Shown piece after piece: positions 1 to 6,632 of a stretch of DNA of 22,451 nucleotides. The stretch lies in the NCBI GenBank assembly GCA_035504175.1, contig DATJSJ010000119.1, positions 1 through 22,451 of the forward strand, in the 5' to 3' direction. Source of the stretch: DATJSJ01 sp035504175 (GTDB lineage Bacteria > Pseudomonadota > Alphaproteobacteria > Acetobacterales > Acetobacteraceae). Under the pieces are notes generated by a model. That model ran no database searches. It was not told the origin of the DNA and saw only the letters and a list, made by a program, of their open reading frames with translations. The position numbers and the translations under genes are program-made. Within the stretch, counting starts at the first letter, position 1. Every line of letters begins with the position of its first letter.

Positions 1-150
1 ATCCCCGAGCCGCGGCCGACCCATGACCAGGCGCTGGCGGCGTTCACCGGCTGGGTCCATGCCGACCCGACGCGGATGAACCGGCCGGCACTGGACGGGC
101 TGTTCGAGTTCCTGGCGGAGACCTATCCGTGCATGCCAGGCACGCAGTAA
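1..150 (+). CDS. C-terminal end of a Rap1a/Tai-like small protein (partial)
   Basis: An open frame runs from the first base of the window to a TAA at 148-150, giving the last 49 residues of a protein whose start lies outside. The tail, with an Ala-rich helix (QALAAFTGWVHADP), then LFEFLAETYPC and a short end, resembles the C-terminus of the Rap1a/Tai family, where a conserved helix ends in a (F/Y)PC motif. Members are small secreted proteins, some of them immunity proteins against type VI amidase effectors, but many are of unknown role. The identification rests on this short tail only and is from memory. The following lipoprotein gene starts 30 bases downstream on the same strand and could be cotranscribed. 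Confidence 0.5.
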   Translation: MPEPRPTHDQALAAFTGWVHADPTRMNRPALDGLFEFLAETYPCMPGTQ

Positions 151-179
151 TAGGCTGGAAGCGGAACGGGAGAGGCGCG

Positions 180-467
180 ATGCGCAAGACGATCGTCGTG
201 CTGGCCGTCGCCACGGTGGCGGTCGCCGGCTGCTCGAACATGACCGCGACGCAGCAACGCGCGGTGACGGGAACCGGCATCGGTGCCGCGGGTGGCGCGG
301 TGATCGGTGCCATCGCCGGCAATGCCGGACTCGGCGCCGGCATCGGTGCCGCGGCCGGCCTCGCCGGCGGGCTGATCTATGACCAGGTCAAGAAGGACCA
401 GGCGAGCCAGTACCAGAAAGGCTATAACGCCGGCGCCAGCGGTGCGGCGCCGGCGCCGCCGCAATAG
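180..467 (+). CDS. Glycine-zipper outer-membrane lipoprotein, 95 aa
   Basis: This is a small exported lipoprotein. The start at 180 is chosen because GGGAGAGG lies just upstream and because the protein then begins with a clean lipoprotein signal peptide (MRKTIVVLAVATVAVAGC), with Cys18 as the likely lipidated residue. An in-frame start at 129 would bury the signal peptide. Residues about 30-65 form a glycine-zipper segment (GxxxG repeats: GTGIGAAGGAVIGAIAG, GLGAGIGAAAGLAGG), typical of SlyB/YMGG-type envelope lipoproteins. It is followed by a charged stretch (YDQVKKDQASQYQKGY) and an Ala/Pro-rich tail. Such proteins are thought to insert into or stabilise the envelope; no precise role can be read from the sequence. 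It converges with the hydrolase gene on the other strand, leaving 51 bases between them. Confidence 0.8.
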   Translation: MRKTIVVLAVATVAVAGCSNMTATQQRAVTGTGIGAAGGAVIGAIAGNAGLGAGIGAAAGLAGGLIYDQVKKDQASQYQKGYNAGASGAAPAPPQ

Positions 468-518
468 GTCCTGCGCCGCCGCGACTTGCTCCGGTGTGAC
501 GGGCGCTGGCGGTGCGCG

Positions 519-2612
519 TCAGCGGCCGGCGGTGCTGGCCGCCGGGGCGGACGGCAGTTCGATCAACGCCCGCAAGGCGGCGTCATCGACCGTGCCCGTC
601 AGCAGCGCCCAGCCGTTGCGGTTCCGGCCGCTCCAGTCCACGTCGACATGGCCGTGATGCCGGCCGGGTCCGGCGAAGGTGAGGCTCGCCGTGGCCGCGG
701 CGCTTTCGCGATCCCAGAGCACGATGCCCGAGACGATCAGGTCGTCCGTCCACCGCACCTGATCCAGGCGTATCGCGGCCGCGGAGCCCGCCATGCCGAT
801 GCGGAAGCTGCCGCCGCGCAGGCCGAAGCCATGGCCGCTGCGATTGAGCCGCCAGCGCGCGGCAATGTCGCCGGCCGTCTGCACCGCGGCGGCGGCGAGG
901 GACAGCGCCTCCGGCGATGCAAGGTTGCCCGACATGGCGACCGCCGGCGGCACATCGACCGCGTGACGCGGGAACGGCGGCGGCATCCGGAGCGGCCGCA
1001 CATGGTGCGTGCAGGCCGTGTTCCCGGGCCGCAGGGTGGTGACGAAAACCTGCACGATGCGCGAGGCGCAGTTGTCGACGTCGCCGAGCGAGACGACGTG
1101 GAAGCTGTTCTCGACCACGACCTGCCGGCCATGCGGGAACTGTCGCGCGACGATCGCGCCCTCCTCCGGCGTGGTCAGGCCGTCGAGTTCGCCGGACAGG
1201 ACCAGTGTCGGGATATCGGCGAACCGGGCCGGCGCCGGAATCGGATGGCCGGGTGAGTAGGGAGGCGTCGGCACCGGCCACTCGAGACACAGATCCAGCA
1301 GCCGCAGCTCCAGCGGCAGCCGCAGCCACTCGGCGATGGTGAGCGGCGCGTAGAGGCCGGGATGCCGGGCCTTCGCCCGGACGATCCGTGCGGCGAGCTC
1401 CGCGCGGCGGACCGCCGGAGCCGCGGTCATGTCGAACAGCGTCGGATAGTCCATGCAGGTGACTGCCGCATTCAGCCCGCGGCTGTACAACGTCGGCGGC
1501 CCGCCGGGGCCCGCGTCACCCTGCAGCGCGGCATTCTCGGCGGCCAGCCGCAGCAGCGGGACCGGATCGCCGGCATCCAGCAGCGCGCGCATGGCGGGGT
1601 CGAACTCGCGGTCGTTCAGCCCACCACTGGCACCGTCGTACAGGATGTTGCCGATCGATTCCGCATCCAGCGTCACGCTGAGGCTGTCGCCGTCGATCGT
1701 GCGCGCCTGGCCGGTGATCGGGTGGGCACGCAACCTCTGCAGCAGGCGGATGGTGCGGCCGAGCGACGTCCCGCCGCCCTCGTGGCACGAAGGCGCGCGC
1801 GCGCAGATCAGATCGAGATTGCGCCGCACCGCAGCGCCGGCCGCGGCGAAGAACGGGTCCTCGTCGATCACCGGATAGGCGCCGTCCAGCACCAGGCTGC
1901 GCAGGCGATCCGGGTGACGACCGGCGAAGGTCTGCGCCAGGAAGGTGCCGTAGCTGGTGCCGATCAGGTCGATCTTCGGGATGCCGAGCCGGTCGAGCAA
2001 TGCCGCCAGGTCGTCGGCCGCGAGCCCGCTGCCGTACAGCGTCGCGGCCGGGCCGAGCGATGCGCCGCACGCGCCGATCGCGCCGACGGTGAGATGCTGC
2101 ATCGACTGCAACGGCTCGCAGTCGATGGCGTCGGAGCGGCCGGTGCCGCGCTGATCGTCCAGCAGCAGGTCGTGGTCATCGAGCAGCGGTGCGAACAGGT
2201 TCAGGTACTGCGCTGCCGCCTTCGTGGTCGCGAGGCCGGGGCCGCCTTCGCTGCCGACGATGACGCCGCGGCGCGGAACGCTGCCGTGATGCGGAAAGAA
2301 CAGGAAGTCGATGTCGATCGTCCGCCCGCTCGGGTGTGCCGGATCGAGCGGACGCGACAGCCTGCCGCAATAGCCGCCCTCCTGGCCGCAACGCCGCAGT
2401 GTCATCTGGCCGACACGGATCGTGTCCGGTCGCGATGCAGGGTCCGCGCCGGCGAACGCGACGGGCGGTGCCGCGCCGAGCACCGCGAGCAGGCAGGCTG
2501 CGGCGATGTGCCGCACGGCGCCGCGTCCCCGCGGCGTGGCGCGCCAGGTGAGCGCCCGCAGCATTGCCTGACGCGCCGGCCTGGAACGAGCCTGTGCTGA
2601 TGCGGCCAGCAT
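519..2612 (-). CDS. Exported alpha/beta hydrolase, TAP-like / peptidase S33 type, 697 aa
   Basis: This is a probable secreted serine peptidase or esterase of the tripeptidyl-aminopeptidase-like S33 group. The start at 2612 has a GGGAGGA ribosome site about 10 bases upstream; an alternative ATG at 2564 would remove 16 residues. A signal peptide follows (hydrophobic stretch AACLLAVLGAAPPVAFA, about residues 38-54). The oxyanion motif GSEGGPG is at about 120-126, RGTGRSDAIDC at about 155, and the nucleophile elbow GTSYG has Ser220. The acid is Asp477 in LSGELDG and the base is His505 in ENSFHVV, so the triad is complete. Paired cysteines in the core fit a periplasmic or secreted protein. About 160 residues after the catalytic fold are rich in short beta-like segments (GGSFRIGM, VSGIVLWDR, ASLTFAGPG, GHVDVDW), which I recall from some other TAP-like hydrolases. 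The substrate is unknown. The frame stays open upstream to 3194, but that part has no coding character. Confidence 0.85.
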   Translation of the reverse strand: MLAASAQARSRPARQAMLRALTWRATPRGRGAVRHIAAACLLAVLGAAPPVAFAGADPASRPDTIRVGQMTLRRCGQEGGYCGRLSRPLDPAHPSGRTIDIDFLFFPHHGSVPRRGVIVGSEGGPGLATTKAAAQYLNLFAPLLDDHDLLLDDQRGTGRSDAIDCEPLQSMQHLTVGAIGACGASLGPAATLYGSGLAADDLAALLDRLGIPKIDLIGTSYGTFLAQTFAGRHPDRLRSLVLDGAYPVIDEDPFFAAAGAAVRRNLDLICARAPSCHEGGGTSLGRTIRLLQRLRAHPITGQARTIDGDSLSVTLDAESIGNILYDGASGGLNDREFDPAMRALLDAGDPVPLLRLAAENAALQGDAGPGGPPTLYSRGLNAAVTCMDYPTLFDMTAAPAVRRAELAARIVRAKARHPGLYAPLTIAEWLRLPLELRLLDLCLEWPVPTPPYSPGHPIPAPARFADIPTLVLSGELDGLTTPEEGAIVARQFPHGRQVVVENSFHVVSLGDVDNCASRIVQVFVTTLRPGNTACTHHVRPLRMPPPFPRHAVDVPPAVAMSGNLASPEALSLAAAAVQTAGDIAARWRLNRSGHGFGLRGGSFRIGMAGSAAAIRLDQVRWTDDLIVSGIVLWDRESAAATASLTFAGPGRHHGHVDVDWSGRNRNGWALLTGTVDDAALRALIELPSAPAASTAGR

Positions 2613-3178
2613 GGCGATGACGTCCTCCCGGTGCGGCCCGCTCGCGCCGCGCGATGCGCCCGGTTTGGCCTCGTTCCGCACCGCGCACCCGATCCGCCAC
2701 TTTGCCGCATCGCGGTGCGGTGACGCGCCGCTCGCCGGTGCGTGGTTCGACGCTGTCGACAGCGCGGCCGGCACGACGCGCCGGCTGGAACGGGGCCGCT
2801 CCGGACTGCTCCGCTTGACCTCGGTCAATGCGTTACCACATCGTCTCGGGCACGGGGAGGGCCAGCGTGTGTCGCGTGCCGGGAACGCCCTGTCGTCTGC
2901 CGTTCCGGGACGTTGGTTGGAGTTGGACGGCTGCGCCGCGCTTGCGTTGCAGGACGGGCCGCCTCGTCGATCGCATCGGCCTCGTTCGGACCGGAAGACG
3001 CGACCGTCGGGCAGCGCAGATCCGGCCGCGGCGTCACACGAGGGCCGGGTTTCCGGCAATCCCGCGCAGAGATCGAGCGGCGACGATCCGTGCCGTCGAG
3101 CGGCTTGACGAAGAGCGGGATCCGCGGCCGCTCTCGGATCATGACTCTGCCGGAGAGGCTCAGGGAGGAACAGGCACC
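2613..3178. other. Gene-free stretch between divergent genes
   Basis: These 566 bases lie between the hydrolase (minus) and the hypothetical gene (plus). Open frames cross it on both strands, but their composition is arginine/serine/alanine-rich with no recognisable domain, as expected from GC-rich non-coding DNA. The only clear structure I see is the short palindrome at 2815-2828. Promoters for both flanking genes should lie here. Confidence 0.6.
2815..2828. promoter_or_regulatory. Palindrome TTGACC-TC-GGTCAA, possible operator
   Basis: The 6-bp arms TTGACC and GGTCAA are perfectly complementary around a 2-base centre. The element lies between two divergent genes, about 200 bases before the hydrolase and 350 before the hypothetical gene. 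TTGACC also resembles a -35 hexamer, but I see no good -10 at 16-18 bases on either strand. It may be a repressor or activator site; the regulator is not known. Confidence 0.3.
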
Positions 3179-3733
3179 ATGCCCGAACTCGCACCGCCGA
3201 AACTCTCGGTCGCCGACCTGTTCGCCGAGCGCGATACGCGCCGGGAGCGGGAGCGCGCGGACGAGGAGACTCTGAAGCGCCGTCAGGAGGAGGAGCTGGC
3301 GGAGTTCCGCAAACGGCTCGACACCTTCACGCTGACTCAGGAGCGGGTCGACGCCGTGGCGGAGCGGATCAAGCGGGCCTTCGAGCGCGGCGAGACCGAG
3401 CTGATGCTCACCTCGTTCCCGAGCGGCTTCTGCACGGATCAGGGCCGGGCCGTCGGCAATGTCGGTGCGCCGCCGATCAACAGACCCGGCAAGCAGGCCG
3501 GAGAGGCGGCGCGAGTCGAACCGGCCTGGCTGGCGACGATGCCGGCCGGCGTGCGCGTGGTCTACGAGTATTGGGAACAGAACCTGCGTCCGGGCGGCTT
3601 CGCGTTTTCCGCCCGGATCATCAACTACCCGGGCGGGATGCCGGGAGACATCGGGCTGTTCCTGTCCTGGCCCAAAAGCGCCGCCGATCTGCCGGGAGCG
3701 TCCGCGCGAGCGACGGACACCCGGAGCGCGTGA
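3179..3733 (+). CDS. Conserved hypothetical cytoplasmic protein, 184 aa
   Basis: The start at 3179 is preceded by a strong GGGAGGA site 7-8 bases upstream. The open frame extends further 5' but without coding character. Residues about 8-65 are highly charged (RRERERADEETLKRRQEEELAEFRKRLDTF) and likely form a long helix or coiled coil. The rest is compact, with ELMLTSFPSGFCTDQGRA at about 77-94, a VYEYWEQNLRPGGFAFSARIINYPGGMPGDIGLFLSW block at about 128-164 and a short disordered tail. There is no signal peptide or membrane segment. I recall similar FPS-x-x-CTD-x-GRA-IN proteins of unknown function in alphaproteobacteria, so this is probably a real conserved family, but I assign no function. 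The PEP-CTERM gene follows 224 bases later. Confidence 0.7.
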   Translation: MPELAPPKLSVADLFAERDTRRERERADEETLKRRQEEELAEFRKRLDTFTLTQERVDAVAERIKRAFERGETELMLTSFPSGFCTDQGRAVGNVGAPPINRPGKQAGEAARVEPAWLATMPAGVRVVYEYWEQNLRPGGFAFSARIINYPGGMPGDIGLFLSWPKSAADLPGASARATDTRSA

Positions 3734-3957
3734 CGGTGCCGGCGGACTTGGCCGTCGGATCGGATGGCGACGGTGACGTTGCCAGATTCCACCGGGTGTC
3801 CGACGATCCGGGGTCGACCCTTGCGCGACGAAGACCGGGACGGGAGGCGATCGCCGCCCTTGCGCCTCTCCGGCGAGTTTCGTGCCGGCGTCGCTTGCCA
3901 GCTATCTGAGGGATGAGTGTCGCTACGCGGCTCTGCACGCCACGGGGAAATCTCGCG

Positions 3958-4647
3958 ATGACCAGAGTAAAGTCGGTCTGCATGGTCGCGTCGCTGCTTC
4001 TCGGCGCCGCATCGGGTCTCTGTCGAGCGGCCCCGGTGCTCGACCAGAACAACACTCTTGCGACCGGGGTGGTGGGTGGCAATTCCGGCGTCGGGCTCGG
4101 TGTTTTCGCCCAGACCTTGGTTGTCGGACTATCGGGAACGTTCAGCGCATTCGATGCCTATCTCTGGAATCCAAATGTCGGCCGGGGCACCGTCACCGCG
4201 ACCATTCTCCGCGTGGACGCATCGGGAGCTCCTTCGACTCTTCCGGGCGATGTTCTGGGGACAGCGACAGTCTCATACTCGTCCATTCCTCGCTACCCGA
4301 ATATCTGCTGCATCCTGCCGGACCTGCCGTACACGGAATTCGACTTCTCATCCGATGGAATCAGCGTCACCGCCGGAGAGGAGCTGGCCGTCCAGTTGAC
4401 CGCCCCGCCCGCCTTCGTGATCTGGGGCTCCGACGCGACCGCCGACTATCCTGCAGGGTCGGCATACTACTTTGGCGCCGGCCGGTGGCAGCTTCTCGCT
4501 TTCGGCAACACCGACTTTGGATTCCGGACGTACGTCGAGCCGGCAGTGGCGATTCCGGAACCGTCCGGCCTGTTCGAGGGCGCCGCGCCCGCAGTTCTGT
4601 GGGCAGGAATTGTGCTGAGAAACGTGCGTCGGCGCCGCGCGCCGTAA
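3958..4647 (+). CDS. PEP-CTERM-anchored exported protein, 229 aa
   Basis: This is a secreted protein with an exosortase sorting signal. The start at 3958 (preceded by GGGGAAA) gives a direct Sec signal peptide (MTRVKSVCMVASLLLGAASGLCRA). A start at 3913 would add 15 residues ahead of it and is less likely. The mature part is Ser/Gly/Thr-rich and beta-like (FSAFDAYLWNPNVGRGTVTATILRVDASG), as in many PEP-CTERM surface proteins. The C-terminus has the three-part signal: the PEP motif at 200-202 (AIPEPSG), a hydrophobic segment (AAPAVLWAGIVL) and a basic end (RNVRRRRAP). In this family an exosortase (EpsH/XrtA type) cuts near PEP during export, usually in exopolysaccharide-producing bacteria. No exosortase is in the window. 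The DNA around it is a little less GC-rich than the PGC. Confidence 0.75.
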   Translation: MTRVKSVCMVASLLLGAASGLCRAAPVLDQNNTLATGVVGGNSGVGLGVFAQTLVVGLSGTFSAFDAYLWNPNVGRGTVTATILRVDASGAPSTLPGDVLGTATVSYSSIPRYPNICCILPDLPYTEFDFSSDGISVTAGEELAVQLTAPPAFVIWGSDATADYPAGSAYYFGAGRWQLLAFGNTDFGFRTYVEPAVAIPEPSGLFEGAAPAVLWAGIVLRNVRRRRAP

Positions 4648-4648
4648 C

Positions 4649-4696
4649 GGGCAGATCCCGTCTTCGAGCGACGGAGACGGCTTCATCCATCTGCCC
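4649..4696. terminator. Nested inverted repeat after the PEP-CTERM gene
   Basis: Outer arms GGGCAGAT (4649-4656) and ATCTGCCC (4689-4696) are perfect complements and enclose inner arms CCGTCT (4658-4663) and AGACGG (4675-4680). The structure starts two bases after the stop codon and sits between convergent genes, so it may act as a bidirectional terminator, although no T-run follows. Confidence 0.5.
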
Positions 4697-4799
4697 GAGG
4701 CCCCCGCCCGATGACCCTATCCAGCGCGCGTGTGGCGCGCGACTATCCGCGCGGATTGTCCTGATCTTCGACCGCCTGCTGTTCAGTCCTGACGGGACG

Positions 4800-5129
4800 T
4801 CAGGCCCGATCCCGGCCACCCCAGCGCCAGCGCGGAGGTTCGCCCTTCAGCCAACACAGCCCGAGGAGCAGTACGACCAGGGCGCAGACGTAGATCAGAT
4901 AGGCTGCGAGAGACCTGCCCGGCGGCAGCAGGATGCTGCCAGCCGCGATGAGAACGACAAAGGCCAGCACGGCGATCCAGCCTTGCCACGTCGTCGGCAA
5001 CCCCCAGCCCCAACCGTATCGCTTTGCCGGGAACCAGTATTTGGACACCGAGAACAGCCCTTCATCTCCGCGCGTTGCGCCACCGGAAGAGATGAACGTC
5101 AACGACACCGGTATGGATGCCAGTAGCAC
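4800..5129 (-). CDS. Small integral membrane protein, about 109 aa
   Basis: The coding part is convincing because of a distinctive soluble segment (YWFPAKRYGWGWGLPTTWQGW) followed by two clear membrane helices (IAVLAFVVLIAAGSILLP and LAAYLIYVCALVVLLLGLCWL) and a charged end (KGEPPRWRWGGRDRA). A weaker N-terminal hydrophobic stretch (LLASIPVSLTFISS) may be a third. The start is uncertain. I place it at a GTG at 5129, which overlaps the end of the upstream 37-residue lipoprotein gene by 31 bases and suggests translational coupling. An ATG at 5225 in the same frame would overlap that gene almost entirely in another frame and has no ribosome site. I recall related WFPAKRYGWGWG-containing proteins in proteobacteria, all without known function. 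Confidence 0.6.
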   Translation of the reverse strand: MLLASIPVSLTFISSGGATRGDEGLFSVSKYWFPAKRYGWGWGLPTTWQGWIAVLAFVVLIAAGSILLPPGRSLAAYLIYVCALVVLLLGLCWLKGEPPRWRWGGRDRA

Positions 5130-5212
5130 CAACCGGGCGCCGGAGCGACAACGCAGCCCGACAGCGGGACCGCAACCGCGAGCAAAGACAAAAGCAGCAG
5201 GGCGCGCTTCAT
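5099..5212 (-). CDS. Tiny lipoprotein, 37 aa
   Basis: The sequence begins with a lipoprotein signal peptide, MKRALLLLSLLAVAVPLSGC, with the lipobox LSGC (Cys20). It ends in a short Pro/Tyr/Trp-rich tail (VVAPAPGWCYWHPYRCR) with two more cysteines. A GGAGG site lies 7 bases before the ATG at 5212. Such tiny envelope lipoproteins are common and have no known role. It is the first gene of a probable two-gene unit with the overlapping membrane protein downstream. Confidence 0.65.
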   Translation of the reverse strand: MKRALLLLSLLAVAVPLSGCVVAPAPGWCYWHPYRCR

Positions 5213-5361
5213 CGGTCGCCTCCATGGTTGAGTTCGATGGGGCCCATTGGGCGCGGCATCACCGCGCCACCCGTGTTTCGCCGCGGTCATGTGGGGCCGC
5301 ATTGTTGCCCGTGTATTGCAGGCTGATGTCGCTTCGTATCCTGATTTGCCTCGGCATTCAC

Positions 5362-5532
5362 CTACGGATCGATGGCACCGGCACACGCGTCGGTCGGAGC
5401 AGCGGCCGGATGTCCGACAACCGGCACAATCTTCAAGCCGGCTGATGCGACGCGGCAGGGCGCAGCGGCCAGGCCGCACCCCGTGAGACTCAGGGCGAGC
5501 GCCAAGGCGACAAACTTCAACTGACTGCACAT
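5362..5532 (-). CDS. Small lipoprotein, 56 aa, of a recognisable unnamed family
   Basis: A lipoprotein signal peptide (MCSQLKFVALALALSLTGC, lipobox LTGC, Cys19) is followed by a compact mature part (GLAAAPCRVASAGLKIVPVVGHPAAAPTDACAGAIDP). The pattern C-R-V-x-SA-x-x-KIVPVVGH-x-AAAPTDAC-A-x-AID is one I recall from a conserved family of alphaproteobacterial small lipoproteins of unknown function (possibly the one listed as DUF6726; the name is not certain). A GAGG site lies about 8 bases before the ATG at 5532. The start codon lies inside the end of the upstream Cys-rich frame (16-base overlap), so the two are probably translated together. Confidence 0.65.
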   Translation of the reverse strand: MCSQLKFVALALALSLTGCGLAAAPCRVASAGLKIVPVVGHPAAAPTDACAGAIDP

Positions 5533-5777
5533 GGCCCGATCCTCACGACCGTGCAAACGCAGGAGGCCTGACAGGTTTCCGCATGATCCGCCTCGTCCTG
5601 CAGGGCAGGCCGGAGCGCGTCCGTGACGTTGGTGGGAAGGTAGGGTCCACGGACGTTCGCCGTCACCAGAGTCCAAACCTTCCATGTCTCGCAGTTGGCT
5701 GCCGCTTCGCGTACATTGCAGGTCTGGTCGACCGGACACCGTCGCGAGCCGAGCTCGTCGCAGTCTTGCACAGTCAC
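5517..5777 (-). CDS. Cys-rich hypothetical protein, up to 86 aa
   Basis: A GTG at 5777 with GGAG about 9-10 bases upstream begins an 86-residue frame containing eight cysteines and a coherent middle (ETWKVWTLVTANVRGPYLPTNVTDALRPALQDEADHAETCQASCVC). It ends overlapping the start of the small lipoprotein gene, which supports translation. I do not recognise the family. The first part (about 5727-5777) is antisense to the MntA-like relic, so either the original start lies further in or the gene was cut by insertion of the relic. No signal peptide is visible, which is odd for so Cys-rich a protein and also suggests a missing 5' end. Confidence 0.4.
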   Translation of the reverse strand: MTVQDCDELGSRRCPVDQTCNVREAAANCETWKVWTLVTANVRGPYLPTNVTDALRPALQDEADHAETCQASCVCTVVRIGPCAVS

Positions 5778-6046
5778 GCGGCTGAACTCCGGGCGCGCGG
5801 CGTCGAGACGGTCACGCTGTTCGGGTCATGCGCCCGAGACGTGCCAACCGATTCGTCCGATGTTGATCTGGCGTTTCGCCCGCGGGGCAGCGTTTTCCTC
5901 AGGCGGCTTCGACCATTCTGGCAGGCTGGACTTCCTCCGAGAGCACCTTGCGCATCGGCTCGGATGCGACGTGAATCGTGTGGAGGAGTCGATCGTCCGA
6001 CCACGGCTCAGGCGCAGCATCGCCGAGGGAGGCGTAAGTACCTTTC
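5727..6046 (+). pseudogene. Frameshifted MntA-type nucleotidyltransferase (antitoxin) relic
   Basis: The frame from about 5727 reads DRTPSRAELVAVLHSHAAELRARGVETVTLFGSCARDVPTDSSDVDLAFRPRG. It includes the complete GS-x10-D-x-D motif of minimal nucleotidyltransferases of the MntA type, which neutralise HepT toxins by adding AMP. Around 5888-5895 the homology jumps to the next frame (FSSGGFDHSGRLDFLREHLAHRLGCDVNRVEESIVRPRLRRSIAEGG), so a one-base insertion, or an equivalent change, has broken the gene. The expected start position has GTC where an ATG or GTG would be needed. A HepT-like relic follows directly, as in intact MntA-HepT pairs. Confidence 0.7.
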
Positions 6047-6290
6047 GGACGTCCCGGTGTCCGCTTCCAGGACATTCTCGGGAACGTCTGACGGATTTGC
6101 GACTACCTGACGGGAACGGACCGAGCTGCGTTTGCAAATCGACAAGCGCACTCGGGATGCCGTCGAGCGGTGTCTGGAGCGTATCAGCGAAGCTGCCGCC
6201 AAGCTCGGCGCTGAGGCAGAGCGGCTGGCGCCAGGGCCGCCGTGGCAGGCGGTGCGATCGGTCGGGAACATTGTGCGACACGCCTACCAG
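6044..6290 (+). pseudogene. HepT-like (HEPN RNase toxin) relic
   Basis: One frame reads GRPGVRFQDILGNV, then a TGA at 6089-6091, then RICDYLTGTDRAAFA. At about 6130 the homology shifts to the next frame, KRTRDAVERCLERISEAAAKLGAEAERLAPGPPWQAVRSVGNIVRHAY. This is the normal order of a HepT/DUF86 protein: an RFQDIL-N-x-x-RI start, the TRDAVERCLERISEAA core, and the RNase motif R-x4-6-H in RSVGNIVRH. The gene is therefore broken by an in-frame stop and a frameshift and cannot give an intact toxin. After HAY at about 6290 the homology ends without the usual C-terminal W/L-rich segment. Confidence 0.7.
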
Positions 6291-6632
6291 CCCGGCGATC
6301 TCGGAGCTCATGCGCGGCGAATTGCATTTCGCTCCGGTCGCGTGGATTGCGGCGCAGCCGCGAACACAGCTCTCCACCACGCGTGCTCCACCAGGCCGGG
6401 ATCCTGCACACCAGTACCGGCTTGCGCCGCGGCGCCGGCAGCTTCGAGGATCGCGGGCTGACCGTGGTGAATCCGCGGACGATCTGTTCGGGCGACAACG
6501 GTCCGGGGCGGGTATCACAGCACCCGTCTGACCCCGTTTCGCGGTGGCGCATCAGCGCTCCTGCCATAGGCCCTGGGCCGCATCACTCCGTTCCGTGACC
6601 CGCCACGGCTTGCGCCGAGGCACGTGGCGGCG
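6291..6632. other. Non-coding or eroded DNA at the PGC border
   Basis: These 342 bases hold no frame I recognise on either strand. Frames that cross it are fragments rich in Arg, Ser and Pro. It may be decayed coding sequence of the same origin as the toxin-antitoxin relic. hemC ends just to the right, and I see no clear hairpin terminator for it here. Confidence 0.5.

Noticed and set aside
2613..3194. N-terminal extension of the hydrolase up to 3194
   Set aside because: The extra residues are basic and unstructured, the signal peptide would become internal, and a good ribosome site exists at the 2612 start.
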